Positions 9,849 through 54,688 of a stretch of 64,000 nucleotides of DNA are shown one piece after another. The stretch is from Archivesica marissinica. Its lineage: Eukaryota > Mollusca > Bivalvia > Venerida > Vesicomyidae. The DNA is taken from assembly GCA_014843695.1 (NCBI GenBank), contig CM026387.1, positions 73,257,749 through 73,321,748 of the forward strand, given 5' to 3'. The position numbers were made by a program, and so were the translations under genes. The notes under the pieces are model-generated. The model was not told the DNA's origin. It was given only the letters and a program-made list of their open reading frames with translations, and made no database searches. Position 1 is the stretch's first letter, and every line of letters begins with the position of its first letter.

Positions 9849-10747
9849 ACGGTTCGGGTATTACTGCCAGAAATTGACAACCCTGACAGATCGAGGGGTT
9901 TGACATTACAGGAAGATAGATGAGTGCTATTGAACATGAAATCTTAGCATGTATCTAAAGAAGTATATTTAGGAGTGGCATGAGTAACATATTCATTTAT
10001 GAATGTTGGTGACAAACGAATATATTTACCTTGACATCATACTTGTTACGAGCCATGCCCACACGAAAAGCCAGCCATTGCACAAGAATAATCGAGGCAA
10101 TAAGAACAAGGATTACATATCCATACTCAGGGAGAATTTCAATTGCAAATCCAGCCATTTTCAATCATGTGAAGTGTCGTCCTAATGATCTAGAACCACA
10201 GTACAAGCATAGGTCAAATTATGGTACATGTGTTTCTGGGACGCCGTTTTATGGGTCACGTAATTGATCTGGGACGAATTACAAGAAGCAGAAATGGCCC
10301 TGACACATACCGGAATTTCGTATTTTCTTCTTGCCTGGAATGTTCTAGACTCAAGCCAATTCAACAAAAACCAAGATGAACATATGACCAATACAACATA
10401 GCCGTAATCGCCTGATATAGTAACTGTCAGATCCATGATAAAATTATTATAATTGTTTCAAATTTAAAACCTATCTGAATTTGTTTACATAGACACCGGA
10501 TAGTTTCCCGTCCTGTGTAAAGTTTTATATGAAATCATGTTATGGAACTGGGAACAAGCGAATCGGTATAATCGCGGTGCCAAATTATACAACAACGCCA
10601 ATTTAGCGTACACAATTTAGATGTAGATCTACTGTATTTCAACGAGGTATAGCTAATACAGGCTAAAACAGAAACCTCTAAGTATCATAATTAACTGATT
10701 AATAGAAAAAAAAGAATTATACCGTTGACGTTTTTCAGAATAAAAAA
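9849..10747. other. region upstream of DONSON; SINE-F tail fragment and presumed 5' flank
   Basis: At about 9885-9922 is a fragment of the F-type SINE tail (GAGGGGTTTGACATTACAGG followed by AAGATAGATG). The rest has no recognisable gene. A good 3' splice site, GACGTTTTTCAG at 10727-10738, lies 9 nt before the DONSON start codon, so the ATG exon may be preceded by a separate non-coding exon. I could not place a promoter. Confidence 0.5.
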
Positions 10748-43909
<33,162 letters not shown>

Positions 43910-44925
43910 ATGACCATGAAGTATTCATTTGTTATTTCGACTATTCTTGGTTATTCTGCTCACAAGTCACCAGTTTGTATGGATGTCATCTACAGTTTCA
44001 GCACCTCCGCAACCAGTGCATGTAATACTTCACACAATACTTAGAGGTTATTACGTGGCTAGTTTCATATCAGCATACATGTAGGTATCGACATGAGGTA
44101 ACTTTATATCAGACATGAGACCAAAGGTCCTTATAGGCGAGTATTGGTTGTACTAATATAAGTTTTGTAATTCTTGAATAACTTTAATGCAAATTATGTT
44201 CACTGTTTGGCATAAAAGTTACTGTAAAGTTACCAAACCAATGCATATAATGTGACCTTGACTGAAACAAATCGACTTAATGAGCAAACTTCATAGTTTG
44301 AGATATTACTGTTTTCAAATTGTATAAACTGTCCTAATTATATTGTTAAACAGGTCAAGCCTTCTTCACCATTAACTTTAAAGTGACACTATATTGTAAT
44401 AAAGGATGTTATATGCTAAAAAGTAGCAAATATTAAAAGAACATAATTTTCAATTACCGGTACTGTGTGTTTTAAAAAATCCAATTGAGAGAGAGAGAGA
44501 GGAGAGAATCAAATAAATGTAGCATCATCATATGCACGAAAACGTATGTAAGCAATGCAACAAATATCTTAGATGTTTGTTCTGATTGCCAATAAAGAAC
44601 AATGTGTTCCGAATGTACTCGAAGAGTGAGGTGAACCGATTCACGAGTCATACTTTCACTTTGTGATATTGATAAAAACACACTCTTTACTGATTGAAAA
44701 TAATATTCAAATTACAATGGAAGAATGTGTAGTAACATTGCTACTTATACATAAAGTTTCAAATGTTATAACAATTTTATTCCATACGATATATAGTGTC
44801 ACTTTAATGTTATATCTGTCCAAAGATTGTCGCTGGTTTTCATTAAAATTTGTGACATTTCAAACTTTCTTTTGTCAATATTTTACTTCAAGTATTTTGT
44901 TCAAATAAATTTACACTCGGTTTTT
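43910..44925 (+). other. presumed DONSON 3' UTR and polyadenylation site
   Basis: AATAAA occurs at 44398-44403 and, in better context, at 44904-44909, where a GT-rich stretch (TTTTTGTGTCTC) follows about 10 nt later. If the second is used the 3' UTR is about 1 kb and contains the whole MITE at 44382-44803. There is no transcript evidence. Confidence 0.4.
44382..44803. mobile_element. TTAA-flanked MITE (family P5)
   Basis: TTAA AGTGACACTATAT at the left and ATATAGTGTCACT TTAA at the right (44378-44381 and 44804-44807). 422 bp with no coding content. A short GA run lies at about 44487-44506. Confidence 0.85.
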
Positions 44926-45052
44926 GTGTCTCACTTGCCCATGTTAGTGGAAGGCTGAGATTAACTGTTTCATCAACGGACTATCATTGAGTTAACATTA
45001 CATTTTAAATTAGTATAATATGGGGTTTTAGTGATCCCATATATATGCTCAC

Positions 45053-45310
45053 ATGCAGGGTTCCCGCTGTCAGTCGCCAATTGCAAAAAGAACAAATTCT
45101 AGCGCCACATTTTGTGGATTGGCGAACATATTTAGCGCAACTTATTACTTTTATTTTGTCATAAACATGTTTTGTCAAATACATGGCTTCAAATATTTAT
45201 CTGTGAACTACATTTGTATATGGCTCTTAGTTGGCTCAAGGTTTTTCAGATTGGCTCCAGTTCTTTTCAATTGGCGACAAAAGTGGCGCAGACAAAAATT
45301 CAGATATCAA
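45053..45310. mobile_element. family J MITE, one clear end
   Basis: Begins CAGGGTTCCCGCTGTCAGTC. The body has TGGCTCTTAGTTGGCTC, GATTGGCTCCAG and AAAAGTGGCGCAGACA. The right CCCTG end is not clear. Confidence 0.7.
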
Positions 45311-46470
45311 AAATATGTCAATTGATAAATGCTTGATAAATATTAAAGGTATACCAGTATGTCAATTGCTAAATGCTTAATAAGTATTAAAGCAGCATTA
45401 CATCGTATGAAATAAAAGATATTTGAAAAATTCAATTTTTACGTATGGGTAGCAATGCTGCTACACATTCTAACATTATACTTTGTATGCTTATGTTCAT
45501 TTGGTAAACAGAGTTTTTTTGCGATAAAACAAACTCGAAACCGAAAGTAGGACTTTCCGAGTCGATCGGTCACGCACTTGTTTACAACCAGAACGCATCG
45601 TCCGCACTTGTTTACATTCGGAATGCATCGTCCCCATTTGTCCCATGTTGCCTTTTTTAATTAAATTACTTGATATGTTGATTCATACCTCTGTTAGCTA
45701 AGTCTTTTAGGGACATTTCTACATCTCCGCGAGGGATTCGACATTAGAGGAAGATAGATAGTATTTCATGTTCAAAATATATACGTTATTTTCTACATCC
45801 TCTGTTGTTTCACGCATGCGCGCTGTGCGTGTTTACATTTTGTGTGTTGATAAACAAATTTGCGTATACGACGGTTTAAATTTATTGGAATTTTATCGTT
45901 TCTGAGCGACTATTTCGATTTTTGTTAACACAAACACGTTAGTAATTATATAATATTTTACCCAAAACATCCTTTTTTACGATGTAATGCTGCTTTAAAG
46001 GTATACCAGTCCAGGGGATGTCAATTGATAAATTCTTGAAAAATAAAAGTATACCAGTCCAGGTGATGTCAATTGATAAATGTTTGAAAAAGAAAAGTAT
46101 ACCAGTCCAGGTGATGTCAATTGATAAATGCTTGAAAAATAAAAGTACACCAGTCCAAGGGATGTCAATTGATAAATTCTTGATAAATATTAAAGGTATA
46201 CCAGTCCAGGGGATGTCAATTGATAAATTCTTGATAAATATTAAAAGTATACCAATCCAAGGGATGTCAATTGATAAATTCTTGATAAATATTAAAGGTA
46301 TACCAGTCCAGGGGATGTCAATTGATAAATGCTTGAAAAATAAAAAGTATACCAGTCCCTGGGATGTTAATTGATAAATTCTTGATAAATATTAATGGTA
46401 TACCAGTCGAAAGGATGTCAATTGATAAATGCTTGATAAAATAAAAAATATACCAGTCCAATTTGGCAAA
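45311..46470. repeat. tandem repeat of about 50 bp, interrupted by a MITE
   Basis: About ten units of GTATACCAGTCCAGGGGATG plus TCAATTGATAAAT and a variable AAATA tail. The first two units (45311-45390) are separated from the rest (45999-46470) by the element at 45391-45994. Confidence 0.93.
45391..45994. mobile_element. TTAA-flanked MITE (family P4), 604 bp
   Basis: Ends AGCAGCATTACATCGTA and TACGATGTAATGCTGCT, flanked by TTAA at 45387-45390 and 45995-45998. It inserted in the 50-bp array. A SINE-F tail fragment (TCCGCGAGGGATTCGACATT) is at about 45715-45768. Confidence 0.92.
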
Positions 46471-46531
46471 GAATGATGATTGATAAACCCTTGGAAATAA
46501 CGGTACACCGAACGGCCAGATTTGTAGACAA

Positions 46532-47055
46532 TACATAGTTCCCAAGGCAGTCAAAAACACTGATAAAATCTTATCTTGGCAGCCATTTTGACTGGCAAGT
46601 TTTATTAACGGCAATTTCATGATTTTACTAGTAATTCTTTAATTGCAATAACTTTATTAATTTTGGTTTCTTAATATAAAATTTGGTATGATTTTGAAGG
46701 TATTGAAATGCACTTTTTAAATATTAATTTATTTTTTGACAATGATGTATGGATTATAAATTATAAGAACTTAACTTGCACCTATTTTTGAAAGTCTATT
46801 TTCACAGTTGAAATATTAATATACAGGTAACTTATTATGTATTCGTCATTGATACGAAATTTGTGAAATGATACAAAAATTATGTCCATTGAGAGCTTTC
46901 CAACAATGTATGAACCATGGTGATGGGATGAAAAATAAATATTTTATGAAGAAAGCAAAATTACGCTACTATATATTATATATAATATCTGATCAACTTT
47001 GCCAGTCAAAATGGCAGCCACAGTAGGAATGATGACGTCACACGGGAACTATGTA
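46532..47055. mobile_element. MITE with TACATAGTTCCC ends
   Basis: Left TACATAGTTCCC, right GGGAACTATGTA. A longer inner pair is GGCAGCCATTTTGACTGGCA (about 46578) and TGCCAGTCAAAATGGCAGCC (about 47000). 524 bp, A/T-rich interior, no coding content; TA target likely. Confidence 0.88.
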
Positions 47056-47059
47056 TACC

Positions 47060-47640
47060 TACTCCAGGACAAGTAGCGTCCCTGAAATGCTAGGTAAACT
47101 GCAGCAGGACACACTACAACATGTCCACATTGCTCTACAAAATCCTAAATAACTATGTCAACAATTCACATGATCACCATTACACATAAGGCCATAATAA
47201 AATATTTCCTAGATTTTCATCCCCGCCCGCCCCCGTTTTTAGGGCCCGCCCCGATTTTTTTTATTACTATTTGAAAAAAAAAAAAAAAAAAATCTTGTCA
47301 AGTTGAATCTTGTCAAAACACCATTTTATCAGCATAAATATCGATATCCTGAAAATATAAAATGAAAAATAAAATTTCACCCCCTAAAAATTTGGATGAA
47401 AATCTAGGATTTATTTTATTATGGCCTAAGTAGATTTACTAGTTTGCCAACACTATGCACAGATCTACTGCAAGACACCTATCAACCAATACTTTCCAGC
47501 CACTATTGTCCTGTGGAACCAACTGCCTCAAACTGCTGTGAACCAGTCAACCCTGGAAGGTTTTCAGTCTGGTGAATTCAGTAACTCTCTCGACCACCAC
47601 AGCTTTTTTCATCATTCAATCACGTGTAAGAAGTATAATA
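47060..47640 (+). pseudogene. LINE reverse transcriptase C-terminus split by a MITE
   Basis: Before 47188 the + strand encodes fragments like SVPEMLGKLQQDTLQH followed by a frameshifted LYKILNNYV. After 47428 it encodes NQYFPATIVLWNQLPQTAVN and STLEGFQ. These are adjacent in Jockey/CR1-like LINEs. Frameshifted and truncated. Confidence 0.75.
47189..47427. mobile_element. MITE with AGGCCATAATAAA ends
   Basis: Ends AGGCCATAATAAA and TTTATTATGGCCT. The inverted repeat continues inward through CCTAGATTTTCATCC / GGATGAAAATCTAGG. The centre has a GC-rich patch (CCCCGCCCGCCCCCG) and a poly-A run. It interrupts LINE sequence. Confidence 0.88.
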
Positions 47641-47649
47641 CCCCAGGGT

Positions 47650-47860
47650 GGCGTCCGTGGTCCAATGATAGAGCGTCGGATTTGGAATTGAACGGTCCGG
47701 GTTCGATACTCAGTCAGGCCATGTATGTAGTGTCATTGATCAAGGCACCTCACACACATTGCTTAGTACTGGTTAACCGCTATGGTCGGCTAAACATGCC
47801 CAGGAAACATGTCTAGGTCCCCGCAAGGGGTTTGACATTAATGGAACATACATACATACC
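47650..47860 (+). mobile_element. SINE-E, full length
   Basis: Head GGCGTCCGTGGTCCAATGA, tail hairpin CCCCGCAAGGGG then GACATTAATGGAACATACAT. It follows the LINE fragment. Confidence 0.9.
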
Positions 47861-49019
47861 CTGATTGCTATGCATGTACATGATGTCAAAACGTTTGCGA
47901 GTATACTCTGATAAGAAGCATACATCCCCTTATTAATGAGATACATCTGTAATTTTCTATTACCTCCTTTGGCGATTTATTCCAATATGTGAATACGTAA
48001 AATCTTTATCACAACCAGCCGATCAGAATATAGTATCAACCACGCATAGCGCGCCTTCATCACTTGCTCCGCCCAGGGTTAGGGTTAGGATCAAAACGCG
48101 TGGTTGATGTCATTATTCAGTTGGGTGGTTGAGAAAAAAGGCTTTATGTTGCGGTATGATAAATGTCATTTTCTCCAAATCGTGTTAATTAACTGATAAC
48201 ATTCTTTTACAAATAAGTACATATAAATTATCTATTAACCTTTAGAGTCGATATGAGCAGATAACTGTAATATTTTTCCAAGAAAGTAGGGCTTGACATT
48301 ACATTGAAATCGTCCCATCCTACAGCGTGATAAAGGCTAAGTAACCACCTCCTTTACTAAATCTAAGCGCGTCCATTTTGAATATACTGATGCCGGGGCT
48401 ATCGCAAATTATACACGACAGTAGCGAATAAACAATTTAATTTACGAGTTTCTCTACATGTACCACAAAGTAACATGACACTTAAATACTTGTAAGGTTC
48501 TAAGCCCAGATGCAAAGCTCAGCAAACTAGCAAAATTACCGGTTGCACCCAAGACGCACCTTGGTCCAGAGGTTAGTATATGGTCGGGAAAAAGTTATCT
48601 GTACGGAATGTACCAACACGCATATTGACTCTTGAAAAATCCAGTTTGACTCTTTGAAAAATCCAGCTTGACTTGAGATTTTGACCTCAAGGGTCATTGA
48701 CTTGACTTTCAAAGTCTAGTGAACGCCCTGGCTTTATCAGCATGATAAAAGGTTAGGCAACCACCTACTTTTAATAACTCCCCCGGCGACTGGCTGATTA
48801 TGACTGATCATTGATTGCAAGTAACAATGATCAATAGATCGGCAAGTTTTCTTGAAGAATTCAGACTACTTGTTGCATAGAATATTGAAAGTTGTGGACC
48901 CAACATATGTAACACCATTCAATAGAATATACGGTGCAATCCTTGTTACTCAAAGGATATTGACTGTTTGGGAAGAGTTCAGAAATATGCTACTCGTCTT
49001 TGTTCCAGAAGAAAAGAAA
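47861..49019. other. unassigned intergenic sequence
   Basis: No reading frame with family content. Two TTAGGG words at 48076-48090 are too few to be telomeric. Confidence 0.5.
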
Positions 49020-49311
49020 CAGACGGATCTGTAGTCCAGTGGCTAACACGCTGGACTGGTAATCCATGGATCGCAGGTTCGATCCCCCGTCTGACCCTAA
49101 TACAATTAACAGTCTTTCGGATGGGACGTTAAACCGAGGTCTCGTGTCGGTGCTTTACATCGTGCACGTAAAAGAACCAGAGGAGATTCTGGAATGGGTC
49201 TCTGTCTGTATCATTGCACTATCCTCCAAAAGTCTAATAATGACTAATCTCTTCAGGAGGCGTCGCTCATATGGGCAACCGGTTGCGACGATAAATAAAC
49301 GTAAAACACAC
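49020..49311 (+). mobile_element. SINE-A, full length, with target-site duplication
   Basis: Flanked by AGAAAAGAAA at 49010-49019 and 49312-49321. Box A TAGTCCAGTGG, box B GGTTCGATCC. The anticodon-like loop CTGGTAA would give GGT, as in tRNA-Thr. Tail GCGACGATAAATAAACGTAA. 292 bp. Confidence 0.96.
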
Positions 49312-49321
49312 AGAAAAGAAA

Positions 49322-50095
49322 GACGTATTTAGGACGATTAACTAGTTTAAACGTGTACAGTTTGAAACAGCGGCATTTAATAAAGAGGAGACTGAATTGA
49401 AACATGCATAATTATATTTGGAACAAAGTATCAAATAAACTGGGATAACTATTGCAATAGATCAAATAAGTAAAGTGATGAAATTACATGAAGTTGTATA
49501 AACCAACTCTCCACAAAGGATTATATCTACTGTTACGTCAAAAACTATTTCAGCATTAGAATCGTGAATTCCTGATATAGTGATTTGCTTTGAACATATT
49601 TCATTGCATAAACAAATAAACCAAATTCTAGTTTGTCTTGTAAATTATTTGTTTTTCCATGCCAGAGGGCCAATCTCATGAAAATGAAATCCTATAAACC
49701 ACTTAACCTATGTATTGCTTTGTTCGTAGACTATCAGAGCCAAATAAAACATCTGATTTTAATGACATTGCCAGTAGCCAAATTTGGCAACACAAAACAT
49801 TGTCAGTGATTTAAGCAGATTGGTGTGAGCATGCCTGTTATGTGAGATATTTAAATTGGTAAACTTGCTATACTGAATTCGTAATCATGCAGAGAATAGA
49901 ATATCCGAGTCCTATATATAAGACCTCTACAAACAACATTTTATTCTGTTATTTCGAAAACATTTGAAAAATGCCTGGATTAGTAAAATGTCACATTTTT
50001 TCAAGTCTAAATATTTGGACTACGAATATCCCTGTCATACTCGGTATTGAGTGTTTGTGAGTACCTTGTAGATGTAGATATGGCGACTCTCGTAC
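49322..50095. other. unassigned intergenic sequence
   Basis: AT-rich, with no repeat boundary or gene recognised. Confidence 0.5.
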
Positions 50096-50330
50096 TATTA
50101 TTGGTGGAAGAAGACCCCGGATGCCACTACGAGCTGTATTTCAGACACTGACGTGCAATCCTTGTTACTCAAAGGATATTTACAACCCGTGTAAAAATAC
50201 AGACCACCTGCAAGCCAGCTGGATAACTTCATGACATGACAGAAGTCGGCACGCCCAGTGTGATATGAACCTGCAGTGGTGAAAGGCAAGTTAACGACCG
50301 TAACCACTCGGCCATGGATGGAGGTACCGC
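50096..50330 (-). mobile_element. SINE-G
   Basis: On the - strand it has a tRNA-like head, GGCCGAGTGGTTACGGTCG, a box B-like GCAGGTTC, then TTATCCAGCTGGCTTGCAGG and a tail GGGTCTTCTTCCACCAATAA. A second copy is at 51520-51871. Confidence 0.7.
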
Positions 50331-51000
50331 TTGGGAATCTGGAGCCTGGTTACTTACTACAGGATGGCTGCTTAATATAGGTGACCTCTAACAATGTTTG
50401 ACTATACTGTAATAACAGAGAAATGCTGATTTTGTGTGAATTCTTGAGCTATCGTAGACTTTTAAACAGATTCAACGTGAGCAAAAAACCTATAAGGCGG
50501 TTTGAGGAGAGTTCTTCAAACACGCACAGATGATACCTGAATGGATCAACAAGCTATTTTTGAATGTCGAGCTTGACCATTCTGTCCATTCATTCTACAT
50601 CTCGAATAAGTTGTATCTGTCCTGCCTAATTTCCTTGAAAACACGTATAGAAGTACACCTTCAATACAATATGATCAAAATATGCAAGTGCATATTGATA
50701 TAAAATATGCAATATTCTCTCCTTTCCGATTTTTAATGAGAGCTTTATTCGTTTCAATAAGCAACAATTACCATAAATACCAATGTGTAGCCTAATAGCT
50801 AAGACATACCGTAGGTCATTTGTACCAATCAATTTGATTGGCTCTTAAAATAGACATCCAATAGAAAATAGTTTTTTACGTTCGATTTATGACCAATTCA
50901 TGAATAATAGCTTTAGACGTACGTCAGTAAGCAAATGACGACTGGCAGCGGAGGCCTTGATTGACATACATGATTTATAGTCTGCATACTGCAGATTGAC
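50331..51000. other. unassigned, with a TACAG-type MITE fragment
   Basis: About 50352-50413 carries GGCTGCTTAATATAGGTGAC and TTTGACTATACTGTA, half of an element like 38392-38573. Confidence 0.5.
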
Positions 51001-51253
51001 ACCGCCTCCGTGGTCGAGCGGTTAATATCGTTGACTTGCATACCACTGTCACATATCATTGATGGTCACAGGTTCGAGCCCCGCTCAGACTGTGTCTCTT
51101 TATATGAAAAAGTTGGCAGTTTCTTACAGATGTTGGTGCACCAAGTACTGGTTAACCGCTGGAACCTGTCCAGGAAATGTGTTATTGGGTAAAACTGCCC
51201 GTCGTCCAAAAGACGACCGGTAGCAACGTTAAATAAACTTAAATTAAAAGAGT
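51001..51253 (+). mobile_element. SINE-B2 with target-site duplication
   Basis: B head CGCCTCCGTGGTCGAGCGG, B2 tail ACCGGTAGCAACGTTAAATA then AACTTAAATTAAAAG. Flanked by GCAGATTGAC (50991-51000) and GCAGACTGAC (51254-51263). Confidence 0.93.
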
Positions 51254-51263
51254 GCAGACTGAC

Positions 51264-51519
51264 CTGTCCTTGTATAGAGGTGATATAAGAGCCTCTGATG
51301 TCGAGTGGTCTAGTACGCCGTTGTTAGAGCTCACGTGTCATGCTATCACCAGTCCTGCATTGTCGCTCCGGTTTATCCGAGACAATGATGATATGTGAGA
51401 AAGTTGTCTCAGTCGCTCGATGAGGTTGGAGAATTGAGTATTAATTGTAGAGGAAGACTCCGGTTGTCCCTCCTAGCTGGATAACAGATACCAACAGGCA
51501 ACCACGTAGATCCATTGAA
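51264..51519 (+). other. possible tRNA-like SINE of unknown family
   Basis: GATGTCGAGTGGTCTAGTAC resembles a tRNA box A region, but no convincing box B follows. No second copy was found in this window. Confidence 0.3.
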
Positions 51520-51871
51520 CTTCCACAAGCCAGCTGGATAGCTTACTCGCATGAAATAATTTGACACACCCAATGATATTATTGTTATGTTTCGGGTTTT
51601 ACGCCTGCATCAGCACCATTTTGGGCTATATCGCCGGCGGGCAGTTTACCTAACAACACATTTCCTGGGCAGGCTCCAGCGGTTAACCAGTACTTGGGTG
51701 CACCAACTTTTTCATATAAATGAGACCATCAGTGATGATAGGTTACAGTGGTATACAAGTCAGCGACCTTAACCACTCGACCACGGAGGCGGACCCACAC
51801 ACCCAATGAGATTCGAACCAACATCAGTGAGGGGCAAGTAATTTGAGGTTAACCACTCGACTACAGAGACC
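51520..51871 (-). mobile_element. SINE-G hosting a SINE-B1
   Basis: CAAGCCAGCTGGATAGCTTA at the left, and GATTCGAACCAACATCAGTG and GGTTAACCACTCGACTACAG at the right, match 50096-50330. The middle is interrupted by the SINE-B1 at 51577-51797. Confidence 0.75.
51577..51797 (-). mobile_element. SINE-B1 with internal deletion, target-site duplication
   Basis: Flanked by CACACCCAATGA at 51565-51576 and 51798-51809. Compared with other B1 copies it lacks about 45 bp including box B, so it is probably transcriptionally dead. Confidence 0.92.
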
Positions 51872-52065
51872 CCATTTAACCAGCGACCTCAAGACTTTAT
51901 CCAATGATACGTATATCAATAAAATGCACAAATTCAATCTATGATTATATTATATCTATGAATATGGTAATGTGTCTGTTTTACATGTTGGATAAAATGA
52001 CAGATACTCCGTCTGTCTGGCACAACGAGAATATTGATTGAAACTGCTGCATTATCTAGTGTATG

Positions 52066-52600
52066 TGTGTTTTACGTTTATTTATCGTCGCTACTGGTTG
52101 CCCATATGAGCGACGCCTCCTGAAGAGATTAGTCATTTTAGATTTTTGGAGGATAGTATAGATAGTTTTATTTTCAAATTCAGTAAGCCAGAGGCCCATG
52201 TGAAAATACAACAAACATAAATATGGATGTAATACAATGACGCAACAAGAAGACAATGAAATACACACAGGGAATACAATATACATTCAATCATAAATCA
52301 AGGCATTAATGTGTGTACTGGCTATATAGATACTCATTATTATTTAAAGAATCGTGCGTGCATTTCTAGTTTCGTACAATGCCCAAACTATACGTGTGCA
52401 TAGTCATACGGAGAAGGTGTTTAACGCATAGTGCAATGATACAGAACAGAGACACATTCCAGAGTCTCCTCTGGTTCTCTTACGTGCACGATGTAAATCA
52501 CCGTCACGAGACCTCGGTTTAGAGTCCCATCTGAAAGACTGTTCATTTTATTAAGGGTCAGACGGGGGATCGAACCTGCGATCCCTGGATTACGACTACA
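52066..52600 (-). mobile_element. SINE-A split by an unknown insert
   Basis: Tail and centre at 52066-52156, rest and head at about 52433-52600. The split falls in the GGAGGATAGTGCAATGATAC region. The 52157-52432 insert begins TAGATAGTTTTATTTTCAAA and is not otherwise recognised; ATAGT appears at both joints. Confidence 0.85.
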
Positions 52601-52844
52601 GATCAATCTGTCTAGCCGAATGCCATTATGTGCCAGAAATACTGCTGGGAGTGGCACCTGCTGGTATCTCCCTCCACCAATAATAACCGGGGTGTTATAA
52701 CATCACTACAGATCCGTCTGTAATCTCTAGTTGCTCTATCGTATGGACACAATAGGTAGCATCTTTACTACTCGAGTAATCATGACCAATTACTCACAAT
52801 TACTCAAGAATGCGTTTATTGTATTTCACTTCAGTAATACCGTG

Positions 52845-52960
52845 TTGCCCCTGGCTAATTGTTTTGTCCGCGCTGCTTCCGTTGCCAATTTAAACAAGTG
52901 GAACCAATTATGAAAAATGGAACATAGTTATATGGAATTGTCATATGGAATTGTCATACA
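52845..52960. mobile_element. family J MITE fragment
   Basis: GTTGCCCCTGGCTAATTG, TCCGCGCTGCTTCCGTTGCC and GTGGAACCAATTATG correspond to the left half of 31852-32066. Confidence 0.5.
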
Positions 52961-53014
52961 CTACAAATAATAACAGGCGTGTCAGTAGTGCAGTAGTGCA
53001 TTACCGTATTTACC

Positions 53015-53425
53015 TCGTGTAGGTGCTTTTATTCTGCACCATTGCACTATCCTCCGAAATATAAAATGAATAATCCTTCAGGGGGCGTCGCTCATATGGT
53101 GGCAACCGGTTTTTTTTTTATGATTCGGGTTTTACGCCTGCATCAGCACCATTTTGGGCTATATCGCCGGCGGGCAGTTTACCTAACAACACCTTTCCTG
53201 GGCAGGCTCCAGCGGTTAACCAGTACTTGGGTGCACCAACCTCCGTAAGAAACTGCCAACTTTTTCATATAAATGAGACACGGCCTGAGCGGGGCTCGAA
53301 CCCGTGACCATCAGTGATGATAGGTTACAGTGGTATACAAGTCAGCGACCTTAACCACTCGACCACGGAGGCGGACCTGGTGGCAACCGGTAGCGACGAT
53401 AAATAAATGTAAAACACGCACACAA
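53015..53425 (+). mobile_element. SINE-A, headless, hosting a SINE-B1
   Basis: SINE-A centre at 53015-53110 (TGCACTATCCTCCGAAATAT through GTCGCTCATATGGT) and tail at 53379-53425 (CCGGTAGCGACGATAAATAA). The SINE-B1 at 53111-53378 sits between. The tRNA-like head of the A copy is lost. Confidence 0.9.
53111..53378 (-). mobile_element. SINE-B1, full length, with target-site duplication
   Basis: Flanked by GGTGGCAACCGGT at 53098-53110 and 53379-53391. The poly-T at 53111-53119 is its A tail read on the other strand. Box B and the B1 tail are intact; one of the youngest-looking B copies here. Confidence 0.96.
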
Positions 53426-53499
53426 ATTCAAAGCCCTCATTATGATTTTCCTTAGAATATGCTGCACACTGAGAACATCAAATGATCAGATATCGGGAG

Positions 53500-54526
53500 T
53501 AGTCCTATTTTTCCATTTTACCGCTTTGATTCCATTTTACCATTTACTGTCGTATATTTCCATTTACTGTATTATATTTCGATGTTACCGCCTTCCATCT
53601 ATCGTCTAACATTTCAATCTACTTTCTTATATTTCGATGTTACCGCCTTATATTTCCATCTATCGTCTAACATTTCCTTCTACTTTCTTATATTTCGATG
53701 TTACCGCCTTCCATCTATCGTCTAACATTTCCATCTACTTTCTTATATTTCCATGTTACCGCCTTATATTTCGATGTTACCGCCTTATATTTCCATCTAT
53801 CGTCTAACATTTCCTTCTACTTTCTTATATTTCGATGTTACCGCCTTATATTTCCATCTATCGTCTAACATTTCCTTCTACTTTCTTATATTTCGATGTT
53901 ACCGCCTTCCATCTATCGTCTAACATTTCCATCTACTTTCTTATATTTCCATGTTACCGCCTTATATTTCGATGTTACCGCCTTATATTTCCATCTATCG
54001 TCTAACATTTCCTTCTACTTTCTTATATTTCGATGTTACCGCCTTATATTTCCATCTATCGTCTAACATTTCCTTCTACTTTCTTATATTTCGATGTTAC
54101 CGCCTTCCATCTATCGTCTAACATTTACATCTACTTTCTAATATTTCGATGTTACCGCCTTATATTTCCATCTATCGTCTAACATTTCCATTTACTTTCT
54201 TATATGTCGATGTTACCGCCTTATATTTCCATCTATCGTCTAACATTTCCATTTACTTTCTTATATTTCGATGTTACCGCCTTCCATCTATCGTCTAACA
54301 TTTCCATCTACTTTCTTATATTTCGATGTTACCGCCTTCCATCTATCGTCTAACATTTCCATCTACTTTCTTATATTTCGATGTTACCGCCTTATATTTC
54401 CATCTATCATCTAACATTTACTTTCTTATATTTCCATTTACTCTCTTACATTTCCATTTACCGTTTTATATTTCCATCTACCGTATTACATTTCCATTTT
54501 TTCTCAAATATTTCCATTTTACCGTC
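53500..54526. repeat. compound satellite of about 52-66 bp units
   Basis: Units built from CCATCTATCGTCTAACATTT, CTACTTTCTTATATTTCGAT and GTTACCGCCTTATATTTC. Longer blocks repeat (for example about 53640-53770 and 53870-54000), so there is a higher-order period. The outer ends decay into ATTTCCATTTAC units. Confidence 0.93.
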
Positions 54527-54688
54527 TAAATAGCGCAGTGTTAGTGCTTTCTCTTCAGCTGTAAGATTCCCGGAGTTCGCCCCAGCTGTAGCCGTTACGA
54601 TTGTGCACTGTGTCCACATTGCCTCTTCTCAGTCCCTCAGTGTCGTAATCCAGCTAAACATAAATTTGCATAAGCTAATTTACCTTCT
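54527..54688 (+). mobile_element. SINE-D, diverged
   Basis: TAGCGCAGTG head, CGGAGTTCGCCCCAGCTGTA and GCCGTTACGATTGTGCAC match D. Several internal deletions. Confidence 0.75.

Noticed and set aside
10003..10436. Small overlapping frames just upstream of DONSON
   Set aside because: No family resemblance, overlapping on both strands. They could include untranslated exon sequence but nothing supports coding.
48076..48092. Telomeric repeat
   Set aside because: Only two TTAGGG words.
49020..49095. tRNA-Thr gene
   Set aside because: The box A, box B and GGT loop belong to the SINE-A head. It continues into the SINE body and is flanked by a target duplication. The other tRNA-like heads were rejected likewise.
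53500..54526. Origin of replication or centromere-like array
   Set aside because: Only about 1 kb of mixed units, one of many small satellites here; nothing specific to such a function.
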